A DNA stretch of 50,587 nt from Shewanella sp. MBTL60-112-B2. GTDB taxonomy: Bacteria; Pseudomonadota; Gammaproteobacteria; Enterobacterales; Shewanellaceae. A program made the position numbers and the translations under genes. The notes below the pieces were generated by a model that was given only the letters and a program-made list of their open reading frames with translations, did no database searches and was not told where the DNA came from. Position 1 is the first letter of the stretch. Each line of letters begins with the position of its first letter. Shown here piece by piece: positions 1 to 8,529 of the stretch. The stretch covers positions 1 through 50,587 of the forward strand of contig NZ_BPFA01000036.1 of NCBI RefSeq assembly GCF_019655055.1, written 5' to 3'.

Positions 1-2
1 TT

Positions 3-464
3 CCTGATAGCATCCCTGAAACAAAACTGGCTAAGGCTGAGACTTTTTCAAAAATAGTAAGAGATATATTCGTTATAAAGATAAAAAATGTTCTCAGTAA
101 TAAAAATTCAGCGCTAGAATTTCCCGAAAAATGGTCATTTGAACAAATAATATATTTTCAATACAAAGATGGTGCCGACATGGCCACTTTAGGCTGGGTT
201 TTCTATCAGAATAAAGATAAACCGAAAATTGAGAGTTGTAACTTTCAGGCAGATGTGTTTAGCAGGGCATCGGACGAGTCATATAAAATCAATATTCCGA
301 ATTTAACTGTAAAGGAAGTTAGTAGGTTACAAAATGCTATGCCTATATCTGGTGAAATAAACAGAGAACAGTTTCCAATTGAAATATATTCAGATGAAGA
401 TATAGCTGCATTTTCAAAAATTTATAAATACTACCCTAGTTTTATGAGTGTAGAATTTGCGTAA
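3..464 (+). CDS. C-terminal part of an unidentified protein (cut by the window edge)
   Basis: The frame is open from the left edge to a TAA at 462-464, giving about 153 residues, so this is the C-terminal part of a longer gene; the first internal ATG is at 180. The visible segment is soluble, rich in Lys, Ile and Phe, with no transmembrane segment and no motif I can assign. A short stretch around 'YKDGADMATLGWVF' looks like a domain core, but I do not recognise the family. The gene converges on the leftward defence island, and two terminator-like hairpins separate them. Because it reads toward dnd, it also shows that no dndFGH genes follow dndE on the same strand. Confidence 0.7.
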   Translation, partial: PDSIPETKLAKAETFSKIVRDIFVIKIKNVLSNKNSALEFPEKWSFEQIIYFQYKDGADMATLGWVFYQNKDKPKIESCNFQADVFSRASDESYKINIPNLTVKEVSRLQNAMPISGEINREQFPIEIYSDEDIAAFSKIYKYYPSFMSVEFA

Positions 465-498
465 AATGTAACTAACGATATGTACATTTAGTTACAGG

Positions 499-535
499 CT
501 ATACTTAAATTTAAAGTGGGTAAGTATAGTTTTTA
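499..535 (+). terminator. Rho-independent terminator for the left-edge gene
   Basis: A perfect 9-bp inverted repeat (CTATACTTA / TAAGTATAG, 13-nt loop) is followed directly by TTTTTAT, 35 bp after the stop codon of the rightward gene. Confidence 0.65.
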
Positions 536-559
536 TACGCTCTCACTTAGTTTTATTTA

Positions 560-585
560 TTAGCCCCTAAATTATTAGGGGCTAA
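560..585. terminator. Bidirectional hairpin terminator between convergent genes
   Basis: A perfect 11-bp stem (TTAGCCCCTAA / TTAGGGGCTAA) with a 4-nt loop lies 30 bp beyond the stop of the leftward gene. Its left side is T/A-rich (TTTTATTTA), so on the minus strand the hairpin ends the dnd operon. Confidence 0.65.
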
Positions 586-614
586 CGCTGGTTAATTTAA
601 TGGCATCTTTTAAT

Positions 615-1958
615 TCATTTTCTAAAAATATAGTTTTCAAATATTTCAGCTCCTGAAATGGAACTAACTGTAGACCATGATTTGATATGTGTCATGCTCA
701 AATTGGACTCTAATATCGTTTTTACTCTTTGGAAATCGTGTTGAAAAAAATCTCTTCCCTTGCTTTTTGACTTGTCAACTTTTGACTTTAGTGAGAAATA
801 TAAGATCCCACTAGGTTTTAAAGATCTATGAAGTTTGGTTAATGCACTTTGGAACTCTGTTTCATTTAAATGCAGTAATGAAGCACATGCCCAAACTAAG
901 TCAAATACTGGTGGATACTTGATGATTTCAAAAGATAAGTGCTCACAACATGCAAAAGGGTATTCATTACACATTTCTACCATATTTTTTGAAGCATCAA
1001 ATGATACGACTTTGAATCCATGTTGAATAAAATACTTTGTGTCTCTTCCTACACCACAACCAGCGTCTAAAATTTTAGAACCATTCGGTACAAATTCTCG
1101 CACTATATCATATGTAAACTTCATATCAGATGAGTTACTAGTTTGAAGGTAATAGTCAAGATGATTTTTATTGTAAAAATCGATAGTTTTATTTGTTAGT
1201 ACAGTAGCTTCTTTGCTGTTGTTAATAATTTTTGTTAGTTTATAAATCTCACTATTTATAGCACCATTTATCTCAAGTGGGAAAACGATATTTTCTAAGT
1301 GTTCTGCTTGGTCTGTTAGCTTACCTTCGCTTGCAGATTTAATTATTCTGTAATGCGCAGCTAATTTCCCTAGCAATGGATGTAAAGCTGAGTTGTCTAT
1401 ATAGCCGCTGTTCTCTTCAATTAACTTTATAATTCTGTCTGATATGTTTAATATGTGATTAAGTAACTCTTGGTCATGTAGTTTAAATCTATCAATTCCT
1501 TTGGTTTTGCTTTCTGGCTTATTTGTTAAGTAGCGCAGCGTCCTGAAGTATTCACCTTGTTTTTTGAGGTGTTTTTTTTCATCGTTAGCGAAGTGTTCAT
1601 ATATAACTCTTGATTCTTCTAAATAAGCATTCAGTGGACCGTAAAACTTTTCAATCTTTTCTTTCGCTTTTAAAATATCTTCTTTGTCTTTCTCTCTTTG
1701 CAAAAGATTTAGTTGATGTTTATGATCTTTTGAGTACTTTATAACTGTAAATAGAGCAACAAAAAGTGAAATGAAAACTGTTGCGCTAGATGTTAAACCA
1801 GTAAACTCACTAGCTGATAAACCAATAAAGTTTGATTTTTCCTCTTTCTTATCTTTTGGGATAACATTAATAATTGTATGTAATTCAGCTAAGGAATTAC
1901 AAGATGAGTTCATCTGGCCAGAATGCTTCGTATTAGAAGTTTCCTCCATTTTAGTCAT
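615..1958 (-). CDS. Membrane-anchored SAM-dependent methyltransferase coupled to dndE
   Basis: The 447-residue protein has three parts. A polar N-terminus leads to one transmembrane helix (about residues 55-75). A charged, largely helical middle region (about 80-255) follows. The C-terminal class I methyltransferase domain (about 257-447) has motif I ILDAGCGVGRD at 296-306, an acidic D321 at the end of strand 2 and a LVWACASLLHL motif IV/post-IV segment. The ATG overlaps the dndE stop as ATGA, so it is the last gene of the dndBCDE operon and probably translationally coupled. Codon and base use is more A/T-rich than dndB-D. I know of no standard Dnd component with this architecture. The methyltransferase fold is seen; substrate (DNA, small molecule, protein) and any link to phosphorothioation are inference. 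Confidence 0.8.
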   Translation of the reverse strand: MTKMEETSNTKHSGQMNSSCNSLAELHTIINVIPKDKKEEKSNFIGLSASEFTGLTSSATVFISLFVALFTVIKYSKDHKHQLNLLQREKDKEDILKAKEKIEKFYGPLNAYLEESRVIYEHFANDEKKHLKKQGEYFRTLRYLTNKPESKTKGIDRFKLHDQELLNHILNISDRIIKLIEENSGYIDNSALHPLLGKLAAHYRIIKSASEGKLTDQAEHLENIVFPLEINGAINSEIYKLTKIINNSKEATVLTNKTIDFYNKNHLDYYLQTSNSSDMKFTYDIVREFVPNGSKILDAGCGVGRDTKYFIQHGFKVVSFDASKNMVEMCNEYPFACCEHLSFEIIKYPPVFDLVWACASLLHLNETEFQSALTKLHRSLKPSGILYFSLKSKVDKSKSKGRDFFQHDFQRVKTILESNLSMTHIKSWSTVSSISGAEIFENYIFRK

Positions 1959-2308
1959 AGAGTTATAGCCTCAGAGATACATGATAACTGTTTGTGGTTT
2001 CTTAAGGATGCTATTCCATCCTCAACATGAGCTGCCCAGGCTTGCTGATATGCTTTTGAATCTAGCTCTGGGTAGTACATTTTTAGCATTAATTCAGTGA
2101 CTTCATTAGTTTCACCTAACCAAGTAAACTTATCTAAAATTAGTGAGCCATCGAGCTTGGCTTCTTGGCCGCGATACCTGAAGTCTGACTCGATTGAGCG
2201 GAAAAAAGCGATACGCGCAGATACGTTTGGTGTAATGCCAGTAAACTGCTTAAGTTTTTTCAACTGCTCTTCAGTAGAGCGATTTAGGTTCATCCTATTT
2301 GGTAGCAT
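1955..2308 (-). CDS. dndE: DndE, DNA phosphorothioation protein
   Basis: The 117-residue basic protein begins with the DndE-type N-terminus (LNRSTEEQLKKLKQFTGITP) and keeps the family's Asn-Val-Ser-Ala-Arg segment. DndE is a small protein that binds nicked double-stranded DNA and is needed, with DndC and DndD, to place sulfur in the DNA backbone. It overlaps the end of dndD as TAATG and the next gene as ATGA, so C, D, E and the downstream methyltransferase are translationally linked. Identification rests on the N-terminal motif, the size and its position right after dndD. Confidence 0.9.
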   Translation of the reverse strand: MLPNRMNLNRSTEEQLKKLKQFTGITPNVSARIAFFRSIESDFRYRGQEAKLDGSLILDKFTWLGETNEVTELMLKMYYPELDSKAYQQAWAAHVEDGIASLRNHKQLSCISEAITL

Positions 2309-4338
2309 TAGTTGGCTCCTACTACTGAATTTTGTTGTACTTCATTATGAGCAGAGTTTTGTTCCCAGAAATAACCTTCACGCAGTTTAGATGATTTAGT
2401 GGCGCCATCAAACTGGATCTCAAAGGCATGAGAAATATCATCTTTTAGATAATCTTCACCAAAGTATGCTTCATCAATCTCGGTATCGGTAGACAGAATT
2501 ATCACCTGATGGCTCGCCTCAGGGAAGTAGTGCTCAATCAGCTTATCTCTGTGTTTTGAGTCGAGTCGACCTAGCGGCGTATCTATAATAATTGGCAGTT
2601 TCTTACCCGATGTTTTACCTAATGCTTCGAGAATTGAAATAGCGTAGATCTGTTTTTCACCGGCAGACAGGCCTTTACGGCTAATGGTGTGTTGATTCTC
2701 ATCGATTAACTCAACGTCAAAGGTAGTAGTGTTGATGCGTGCTGAAAGCTTTAGGTCTTCTTTACGTGCCAGCTTTTGATAGCTTTTGATAAACTCAGCT
2801 TCTAGTTGTTTAACACGTACGGCAGTCAGTTGCTCACTGAATTCAGCTAACAATGCATGAGTATTTTGCGCGTTTGTTAGCGATGCTTCAGCGGTAGAGG
2901 CGACTTTATGCTTGTCATGCAGCTTTTGTACTTTGCGCGCGTAATCAATTGCTTCACGGTATTTTCGTTTCGCCGCTTCAGTGGTATCTCTATGCTCTAC
3001 AATTGCAGCGGTACGACGGCTGTTAAGCTCTTTTAACGCTTCAAGTTGCGTCTCCAGTTGTTCTTGCTCTGGTGCGCGGGCAATATTAATTGAGATTGAA
3101 TCAAGCTGCTCTTCAACTATAGTTAGGCGTTTACGTGCTTCGTCGAAGCGCTTATAGGAAGAGGGCGCTTGGTTGTTAATCTGCGCTTTTATTTGATCGT
3201 ATTCTCTATCTGCTAAATCAAGCTGAATATCAGTCTTAACCTGCTGTGATTCACGCTCATTTAAACATTCTTTTATTGTTTCTAATGCGACAAAAGAATT
3301 AGATAGCGAGAATGATAACTTCTGCTCTAATTCAGTTAAGAAGCCCTTTAGTTCAGAGTTAAAACTATCAGCTTGCTTAGCTTTCTTTTCGGCTTCTAAT
3401 TGAGTGAGTAGTGCTTGCATTGCATTGGGGGCCAATGCAAATGGTAGGTCACCTTCCATCTCCGACCGTAGTGTTTTTTCTAGTTCTTTGCGTTCAGCGT
3501 CTAGTTCAAACTGTTTAGCCTTTTCTTGCTCACGGCTTTGTGCCCAAGCACCACCTCGTGAAGATAGAGCAAGTTCGGTCTTTTCGATATCTTTAGCTAT
3601 TAGTTCGATTTTTGCACGGCACAATGATGCTTTGTTGGTTAGCTCAACTGCGGCATGTTCTGCTGCTGTGCGATCAGATTCTAACTTTTCAATTTGAGCT
3701 TTGATGTTATCTGGCATTGCTGCGGCATCATGGCGTTTTAGATAGATAGCTAAATCACTACGCAAACGCTCAGCAACATCAATACCTAAAAGGCGTCTAA
3801 CTGCTGTTTGCAATACTTCACCGGATTCATCTTCTGCAAGATCGGCAATTTTTTCCCCGTCGAAGAAGAATAGGTCTGAGATCCCCGGAGGAATAAGCTC
3901 ATTAAGGAAGCTTTGGCATTGCTCGTAACTCATACTGCTGAGTTCAGTGTTGTTCTGCTCTAGAACTAATTTATCTTTTTGGCCACGCTTCCAACCGCGG
4001 GTGACGCGATACTCGCTTTCAACACCATTTTGGCTATGAGTAAAGATAAGTTGGATAGAGGCTTTATCTGCACTAATGCCGACACCATTATGAATCAGTG
4101 CATCTAGCTGTTCTTGATATTGAGCTGAGTTCATGCCGCGACCAAATGCTGCGCGTCCGTACAAGGCAACACGGACTGCAGATAAAATAGAGGTTTTACC
4201 TGCACCATTTAATCCACCAAATAACACGATAGGCGATGCAGCCGTTTGGTGTTTACGGGTTACTCTTGGTTCTAAGTCAATCTCGTGTACGCCACGAAAG
4301 ACTCGAAAGTTATTGATCACCAGGCTTTTGATTATCAT
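2308..4338 (-). CDS. dndD: DndD, SMC/Rad50-like ATPase of DNA phosphorothioation
   Basis: The 676-residue protein has the split ABC-ATPase plan of SMC/Rad50 proteins. Walker A GGLNGAGKTS is at 41-50, a long coiled-coil middle spans roughly 190-510, the signature GLSAGEKQ is at 556-563, and Walker B LPIIIDTP starts at 581 with the D-loop LGRLD just after. DndD is the ATPase of the Dnd modification complex and is thought to open or nick DNA for sulfur insertion. It starts 1 bp after dndC ends and its stop overlaps dndE's ATG, typical of the dndBCDE operon. Length is normal for the family and no disruption is seen. Confidence 0.95.
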   Translation of the reverse strand: MIIKSLVINNFRVFRGVHEIDLEPRVTRKHQTAASPIVLFGGLNGAGKTSILSAVRVALYGRAAFGRGMNSAQYQEQLDALIHNGVGISADKASIQLIFTHSQNGVESEYRVTRGWKRGQKDKLVLEQNNTELSSMSYEQCQSFLNELIPPGISDLFFFDGEKIADLAEDESGEVLQTAVRRLLGIDVAERLRSDLAIYLKRHDAAAMPDNIKAQIEKLESDRTAAEHAAVELTNKASLCRAKIELIAKDIEKTELALSSRGGAWAQSREQEKAKQFELDAERKELEKTLRSEMEGDLPFALAPNAMQALLTQLEAEKKAKQADSFNSELKGFLTELEQKLSFSLSNSFVALETIKECLNERESQQVKTDIQLDLADREYDQIKAQINNQAPSSYKRFDEARKRLTIVEEQLDSISINIARAPEQEQLETQLEALKELNSRRTAAIVEHRDTTEAAKRKYREAIDYARKVQKLHDKHKVASTAEASLTNAQNTHALLAEFSEQLTAVRVKQLEAEFIKSYQKLARKEDLKLSARINTTTFDVELIDENQHTISRKGLSAGEKQIYAISILEALGKTSGKKLPIIIDTPLGRLDSKHRDKLIEHYFPEASHQVIILSTDTEIDEAYFGEDYLKDDISHAFEIQFDGATKSSKLREGYFWEQNSAHNEVQQNSVVGAN

Positions 4339-4339
4339 C

Positions 4340-6106
4340 TTAAAACTCCACCTTGGCTTGCTTTTCTAGCTCAAGAATTTCACGTTCATATTTGTCGATT
4401 TGATCTTTATGGATATCAAAATCTGACTTACTTTGCAGTTGAGCGTGGCGCTGTTTGATTTCATCAAGCGTGCCCCAGTCTTGCCTTAGTAGCGTACCTA
4501 GTTTATCGAATACACCGGTACGACGACTTAGGCCTTCTAAAGAAAGCTCAAGATCCAAAAGCTTTTGTACCATTTCAGGCTCAACGTTATATTGCTCGCC
4601 TAAATCGGTAAGAATCTGCGCTTCAACTTCACCAAAACTGGAGTTGTCGTTAATTACCCAATTAAGGTTGACACCAAATACTTCGCGATAGATTTTTGGT
4701 AGTGAGTCAGCCCAATCTGGTTCGTTTGGATCGTTTAACCATTCTTGACGAATAGCGTGTAGTTCAGGCTCGGTAACTAAGGTGACTGAATAGCCATCTT
4801 TATTGAACTCTCTTTGTTGCACTAACAGTTCAGTTAACCACTCTTTACGGTATTTAAGCCAATAAGGACCGGGAACGTGTGCGCGCTCTTCAGATAATTC
4901 TTGGCCGTCCTTTACGCGTTGATAATTGACTTTACCTTGGCGTCGTTTGTAATTGCGGTAGATATCTTTGTTTGCAGGCACATTCGTTTCTGCCAACTTA
5001 TTACGGAATGTCAGCAGTGGTTGCATCCATTCTTCACCATTTTGGATCAAGCTTTCCATTGCACGGTCTTTTGTGACCACGGTACATGTCCAGCAACCGA
5101 AGCGTGAGTTACCGCATGAAGGCGTACTATCGTCGATAACCATAGGGCATTCGCCTTGGTCTGATGAATCTTTATATAGATTCCATAGAGTAAGGTTTTT
5201 ACCACCCCATGGGTTTTCCCATTCAAGACCATATTCATCAGCCCACTTTTTACCTATCCCCATCGGTGAAATGGTCACCTCTAAACTACAGGCGCGAATT
5301 AGCTTCCATACGTCGTCCATACTCCAGGTATCAATTGGGGTATAGATAAATGCATTGGCTAGCGTGGTGTGACGAGCTAGTCGAGTGTTCTCAATTTTAT
5401 GCTTGGCGATAACCTGCGCACGAGACGCACTTTCTTGGCTGCGAGAGCCTAAAATAACAATCACTTCGTCATGCTGTGATACCTTATCTTTAATAAAGTC
5501 ACTAACAGGATCGATTTTCATGCGCTCAGTACACCAACGGAAACTTTGAGTTGGTGCAGGGTAACCTTTACCCAGTAAACATGACCAAAACGTTTGGTGC
5601 GGTTTTGGTAATACTTTATGTGTTGTTAACGGTAGACCATCTTTCTTGGCATTATTGCCAATGCTTTCAAGTGAACGATTTACATGATCGACAACCAATG
5701 GAGTTTCTACCAATGTGTCTGATGCCACAACATATACTGGCTTGGTGCGCTTAGATTCATCAAGTGATAGCAGAGCTAGGTAAATGAGCGTGACAACGGC
5801 TGATGAATCTTTACCACCACTGTAGCCAATTACCCAAGGGCGGTTATCAGAACAATAAACACTTTGAACATCATCGATAAAGTGTTTTAACGGAAAGCCT
5901 TCGTTATTCTTTTGTTCACGCAATAGTTCTCGACATAAATTGATACTAACTTGATGCTTTAAAGAATCATCGAGTTTGTCGTATTTATCGAGACCTGCTG
6001 GTAACGTATCGCTGTTTTTGTATCGCTTGAAACCAGCAAAGAATTCATTTTGAATATATTCTAACTGCTCATCATCTAGCGCATCGGCTTGGAATAAATC
6101 AGCCAT
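4340..6106 (-). CDS. dndC: DndC, PAPS-reductase-like sulfurtransferase of DNA phosphorothioation
   Basis: An ATP-pyrophosphatase P-loop, GYSGGKDSSA, lies at about residues 95-104. Four cysteines at about 320, 331, 338 and 341 (C..C......C..C) fit the iron-sulfur cluster of DndC. DndC activates the DNA sugar-phosphate site and transfers sulfur, using cysteine sulfur delivered by DndA or IscS. No dndA is present here, so a chromosomal IscS elsewhere is assumed. I chose the ATG at 6106 because GTGAGG sits 6 nt before it; a GTG four codons upstream (6118) would give 592 residues. The gene overlaps the end of dndB by 8 bp. Confidence 0.95.
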   Translation of the reverse strand: MADLFQADALDDEQLEYIQNEFFAGFKRYKNSDTLPAGLDKYDKLDDSLKHQVSINLCRELLREQKNNEGFPLKHFIDDVQSVYCSDNRPWVIGYSGGKDSSAVVTLIYLALLSLDESKRTKPVYVVASDTLVETPLVVDHVNRSLESIGNNAKKDGLPLTTHKVLPKPHQTFWSCLLGKGYPAPTQSFRWCTERMKIDPVSDFIKDKVSQHDEVIVILGSRSQESASRAQVIAKHKIENTRLARHTTLANAFIYTPIDTWSMDDVWKLIRACSLEVTISPMGIGKKWADEYGLEWENPWGGKNLTLWNLYKDSSDQGECPMVIDDSTPSCGNSRFGCWTCTVVTKDRAMESLIQNGEEWMQPLLTFRNKLAETNVPANKDIYRNYKRRQGKVNYQRVKDGQELSEERAHVPGPYWLKYRKEWLTELLVQQREFNKDGYSVTLVTEPELHAIRQEWLNDPNEPDWADSLPKIYREVFGVNLNWVINDNSSFGEVEAQILTDLGEQYNVEPEMVQKLLDLELSLEGLSRRTGVFDKLGTLLRQDWGTLDEIKQRHAQLQSKSDFDIHKDQIDKYEREILELEKQAKVEF

Positions 6107-7208
6107 TGGATGCCTCACTACTTGGTATATGTTTATTTTCTAGAGCGCGTTCTTCCGGCGTTAATGATAGAGATAAGCTTTGCTTGAGTGCATTTGTCGT
6201 CAACATTATGTTGGTTGACGCTTTGCTTAACTTGCCATGTAACATGCTGCGGTTGGCCCATACAGGGTTGGATTTACGCCAATCTACATTTTTTAACTGC
6301 TTAATTGTTTCTTTCCAGTCATCAGGTTGCGCTGTGATTAATGAGCAACCTAATGCACCCAACGCATGGAGGCCAACGCCGTGCGCATGCACATACTCTT
6401 GCCTAAACTGCGAAGGAGATAATTCTTTATTTATTACCATTTGCCATTCAGGTGTTTCTGCAAATACTGCTTGCCAATAGTCAGCGGCTAACTGTTTCTC
6501 TTCTTCAGTGAAGCTGTCTTTAACACCTTTACCTAGCAGAGCTCTATTAGCTTGCTTTAAGCTGCTTAAGGTAAATAGTTTGCCGCTTTTTGAGCTTATG
6601 CTGGATTTTTCCATTTCAGTAAAACCTTCGAAAGGTTTAACATTTTGCGCTAGATACCTTGCAAGCTCGGCGCTTTCATCGCGACTATCATAAAGAGCTG
6701 CCAGAGAAGGGCTGGGTTTTACTGCATATTTGTTTAGATCTGCAAACATCTGTTGGCTGCGTTTCAGTCCTTCATCGACAAAAAACAATACTGCAATATT
6801 ATCGTGTGCAATCTCTGGTTGCTCTTTGATTGCTGCTTCAATTGCTGCACGTCTATGTTGTCCATCATTAATTAGGATCTGTGCGTCCATGGGGACTTTC
6901 AACGTACCTAGATTTGGGGTGTTGTTGTGATCACTTTCTTCGAATATCACTGTAGACGCAACAGATACAGTTAGCGCTGAAAAAACGTAGTCTTTTGGGT
7001 TTTCTACTAAATAACGTACCATTTCAGGGATACGTGATTTGTTTAACGTTCGCTGGGCACGCAACTCTGGTGGCACTTCTTCTTCGTCAAAAACGAAGAT
7101 CTTGGGAATAGTGCTAAGAGGACAAGTTGCTATATAAAAGGGCTTTCCTGCTTGAATGCCTCTAACTGCTGGAAACGAAAAACAATAACCATCTTGTGGG
7201 CTTTTCAT
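6099..7208 (-). CDS. dndB: DndB, DGQHR-domain protein
   Basis: The 369-residue protein carries the family-defining motif DGQHR at 115-119 within ILINDGQHRRAAIE. DndB is not essential for sulfur insertion; in studied bacteria it modulates modification level and represses the dnd operon. The ATG at 7208 has a strong AGGAG 6 nt upstream. The gene is first in the dndBCDE operon, and the promoter just upstream holds several ACGTCA/AACGT elements and two palindromes that are good candidates for autoregulation by this protein. It overlaps dndC by 8 bp. Confidence 0.93.
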   Translation of the reverse strand: MKSPQDGYCFSFPAVRGIQAGKPFYIATCPLSTIPKIFVFDEEEVPPELRAQRTLNKSRIPEMVRYLVENPKDYVFSALTVSVASTVIFEESDHNNTPNLGTLKVPMDAQILINDGQHRRAAIEAAIKEQPEIAHDNIAVLFFVDEGLKRSQQMFADLNKYAVKPSPSLAALYDSRDESAELARYLAQNVKPFEGFTEMEKSSISSKSGKLFTLSSLKQANRALLGKGVKDSFTEEEKQLAADYWQAVFAETPEWQMVINKELSPSQFRQEYVHAHGVGLHALGALGCSLITAQPDDWKETIKQLKNVDWRKSNPVWANRSMLHGKLSKASTNIMLTTNALKQSLSLSLTPEERALENKHIPSSEASNG

Positions 7209-7213
7209 ATGAA

Positions 7214-7300
7214 ACTCCTAACGTTAAATATGACGTTAGTTAAATCTTAGTACGTCAACTTATCACGTCAAACATATAGTAAGACGTTATAGGTATAACG
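7214..7300 (-). promoter_or_regulatory. dnd operon promoter with an operator array
   Basis: Reading leftward, TTGACG (7271-7266) and TAAGAT (7249-7244), 16 bp apart, make a fair sigma-70 promoter. A palindrome AACG-N10-CGTT (7220-7237) lies around the expected start site. A second CGTCAA half-site (7253-7258) sits between -35 and -10. A perfect palindrome CGTTATA-GG-TATAACG (7285-7300) lies just upstream of -35. AACG-N10-CGTT resembles the TACG-N10-CGTA palindrome I recall being reported for DndB in Salmonella. The elements are seen; the binding protein is inferred. Confidence 0.55.
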
Positions 7301-7355
7301 AGGAGGGTGAATATTCTAGATGATTATTAGATGCAATGCACGGAGGAATTACAAT

Positions 7356-8501
7356 TTATAACTGGTTAGGTATACAGTGTTGGTTTGACTCTGATTTAGT
7401 CCACTTCCAGTTTGGCTCAAACCCTTGTAAGCCTGCAGAGTCCAGCACTGTTTGTAATACGTGGCTCAGCTTGCCAGTGAATTTCAGTTTGTCAGTTAAT
7501 TCGCTTTTTGGGCACTGAAGGATGGTTATATAGTCATCAATGATGTCAATACGTCGGTGCTTTATTGCCATAGTAACAGCTTCAAAATGTAGCTTTGTAA
7601 AGTCCTGTAAAAAGCATTTGTCTGGTAGTTTGTTACTTTTAGACGAGTTACAGCTGTTTAATATAGGCAAGAGGTTCCAAAACTGATTATGGGCAACATA
7701 GGACCAAGGTACAAAATGGTCTAATTCGTAATTGGCAGTGCTAAGTTGCTCTCCGGTAAAAATGCATTTGGGTTGATGTTGCGAGATAAATTCATCCCAA
7801 AATTTCCGCTGCTTAACTAATGATTCACGTTTAGTATTCAACGTCAGTTTATTGCTTATCGAAGGCGTGTTTGGGTTTTTTCGCTGTAAGTAACGAATCC
7901 AATTTAGCTCGGCCCAACCTTGAACTAAAATGATGTTATTGCATAAGTACTCATACCAGTCTGGGTGTAATGTTATTTGGGGTAAATTACATTCTTCAAT
8001 AAAGGAAATTTTGTAAATAGGTTTAACAATGTCGAACTGACTTTGTGATAGTTCATACGTTAGGTTATTTTTTTCGGCATCCTTTTTGCCTTGTAATTCG
8101 GCACTAAAGAAGGGTTGAAGTAAACGGTATGGCACATACTTTAAAACTTGTTTGTTAATCTTAGCGTTGTTAGTTTTGGCTAACTTTTCGAGCAATAGTG
8201 TAAAGGGCTTACCTTTATGCTGTGACAGGTCGACTGCTACTAAATTTAGGTCGTAGAGGTGTTGAACAATTTGATCTTGAGTGCCGAGGTTTAATTTAAA
8301 ATAGACTGATGGTACCCAAGCGTGAGCTAATAAGTAATGCGCCAGTTCAGTGCTGTTAATTTTTCCGTCCTGCGTTTTCCCATCCTGAATCAAGCTAAGT
8401 AAAGCACGAAAGAAAAGTAGCTTGTAGGAGTTGGTTGTATTGTCGAATATTCGGCTTAAGGCAGGAATATCGAGTTTATTACTGGACGGGAGCGGTAACA
8501 T
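7356..8501 (-). CDS. HNH-type nuclease associated with the Dnd/Zorya island
   Basis: The 381-residue protein has a C-terminal HNH core at about 246-295. It runs CIFTGEQL, then ELDHFVPW (D261, H262), then N276 in FWNLLP, then the SSKSNKLP segment typical of HNH nucleases. Only the first of the usual zinc-binding Cys pairs is evident, so it may be a zinc-free or partly degenerate HNH. The N-terminal 240 residues are unassigned and may be a recognition domain. It lies 28 bp after the phosphorothioation-associated methyltransferase gene and 147 bp before dndB. With dndFGH absent, it is a candidate restriction partner for the modification genes; that role is inference. I cannot tell whether it cuts modified or unmodified DNA. 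Confidence 0.8.
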   Translation of the reverse strand: MLPLPSSNKLDIPALSRIFDNTTNSYKLLFFRALLSLIQDGKTQDGKINSTELAHYLLAHAWVPSVYFKLNLGTQDQIVQHLYDLNLVAVDLSQHKGKPFTLLLEKLAKTNNAKINKQVLKYVPYRLLQPFFSAELQGKKDAEKNNLTYELSQSQFDIVKPIYKISFIEECNLPQITLHPDWYEYLCNNIILVQGWAELNWIRYLQRKNPNTPSISNKLTLNTKRESLVKQRKFWDEFISQHQPKCIFTGEQLSTANYELDHFVPWSYVAHNQFWNLLPILNSCNSSKSNKLPDKCFLQDFTKLHFEAVTMAIKHRRIDIIDDYITILQCPKSELTDKLKFTGKLSHVLQTVLDSAGLQGFEPNWKWTKSESNQHCIPNQL

Positions 8502-8529
8502 GAGAAACTCATTAACAATTAAAGTTGCA

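Noticed and set aside
1..614. dndFGH restriction genes left of dndE
   Set aside because: The only gene there is on the opposite strand, lacks helicase or ATPase motifs, and is separated by terminators.
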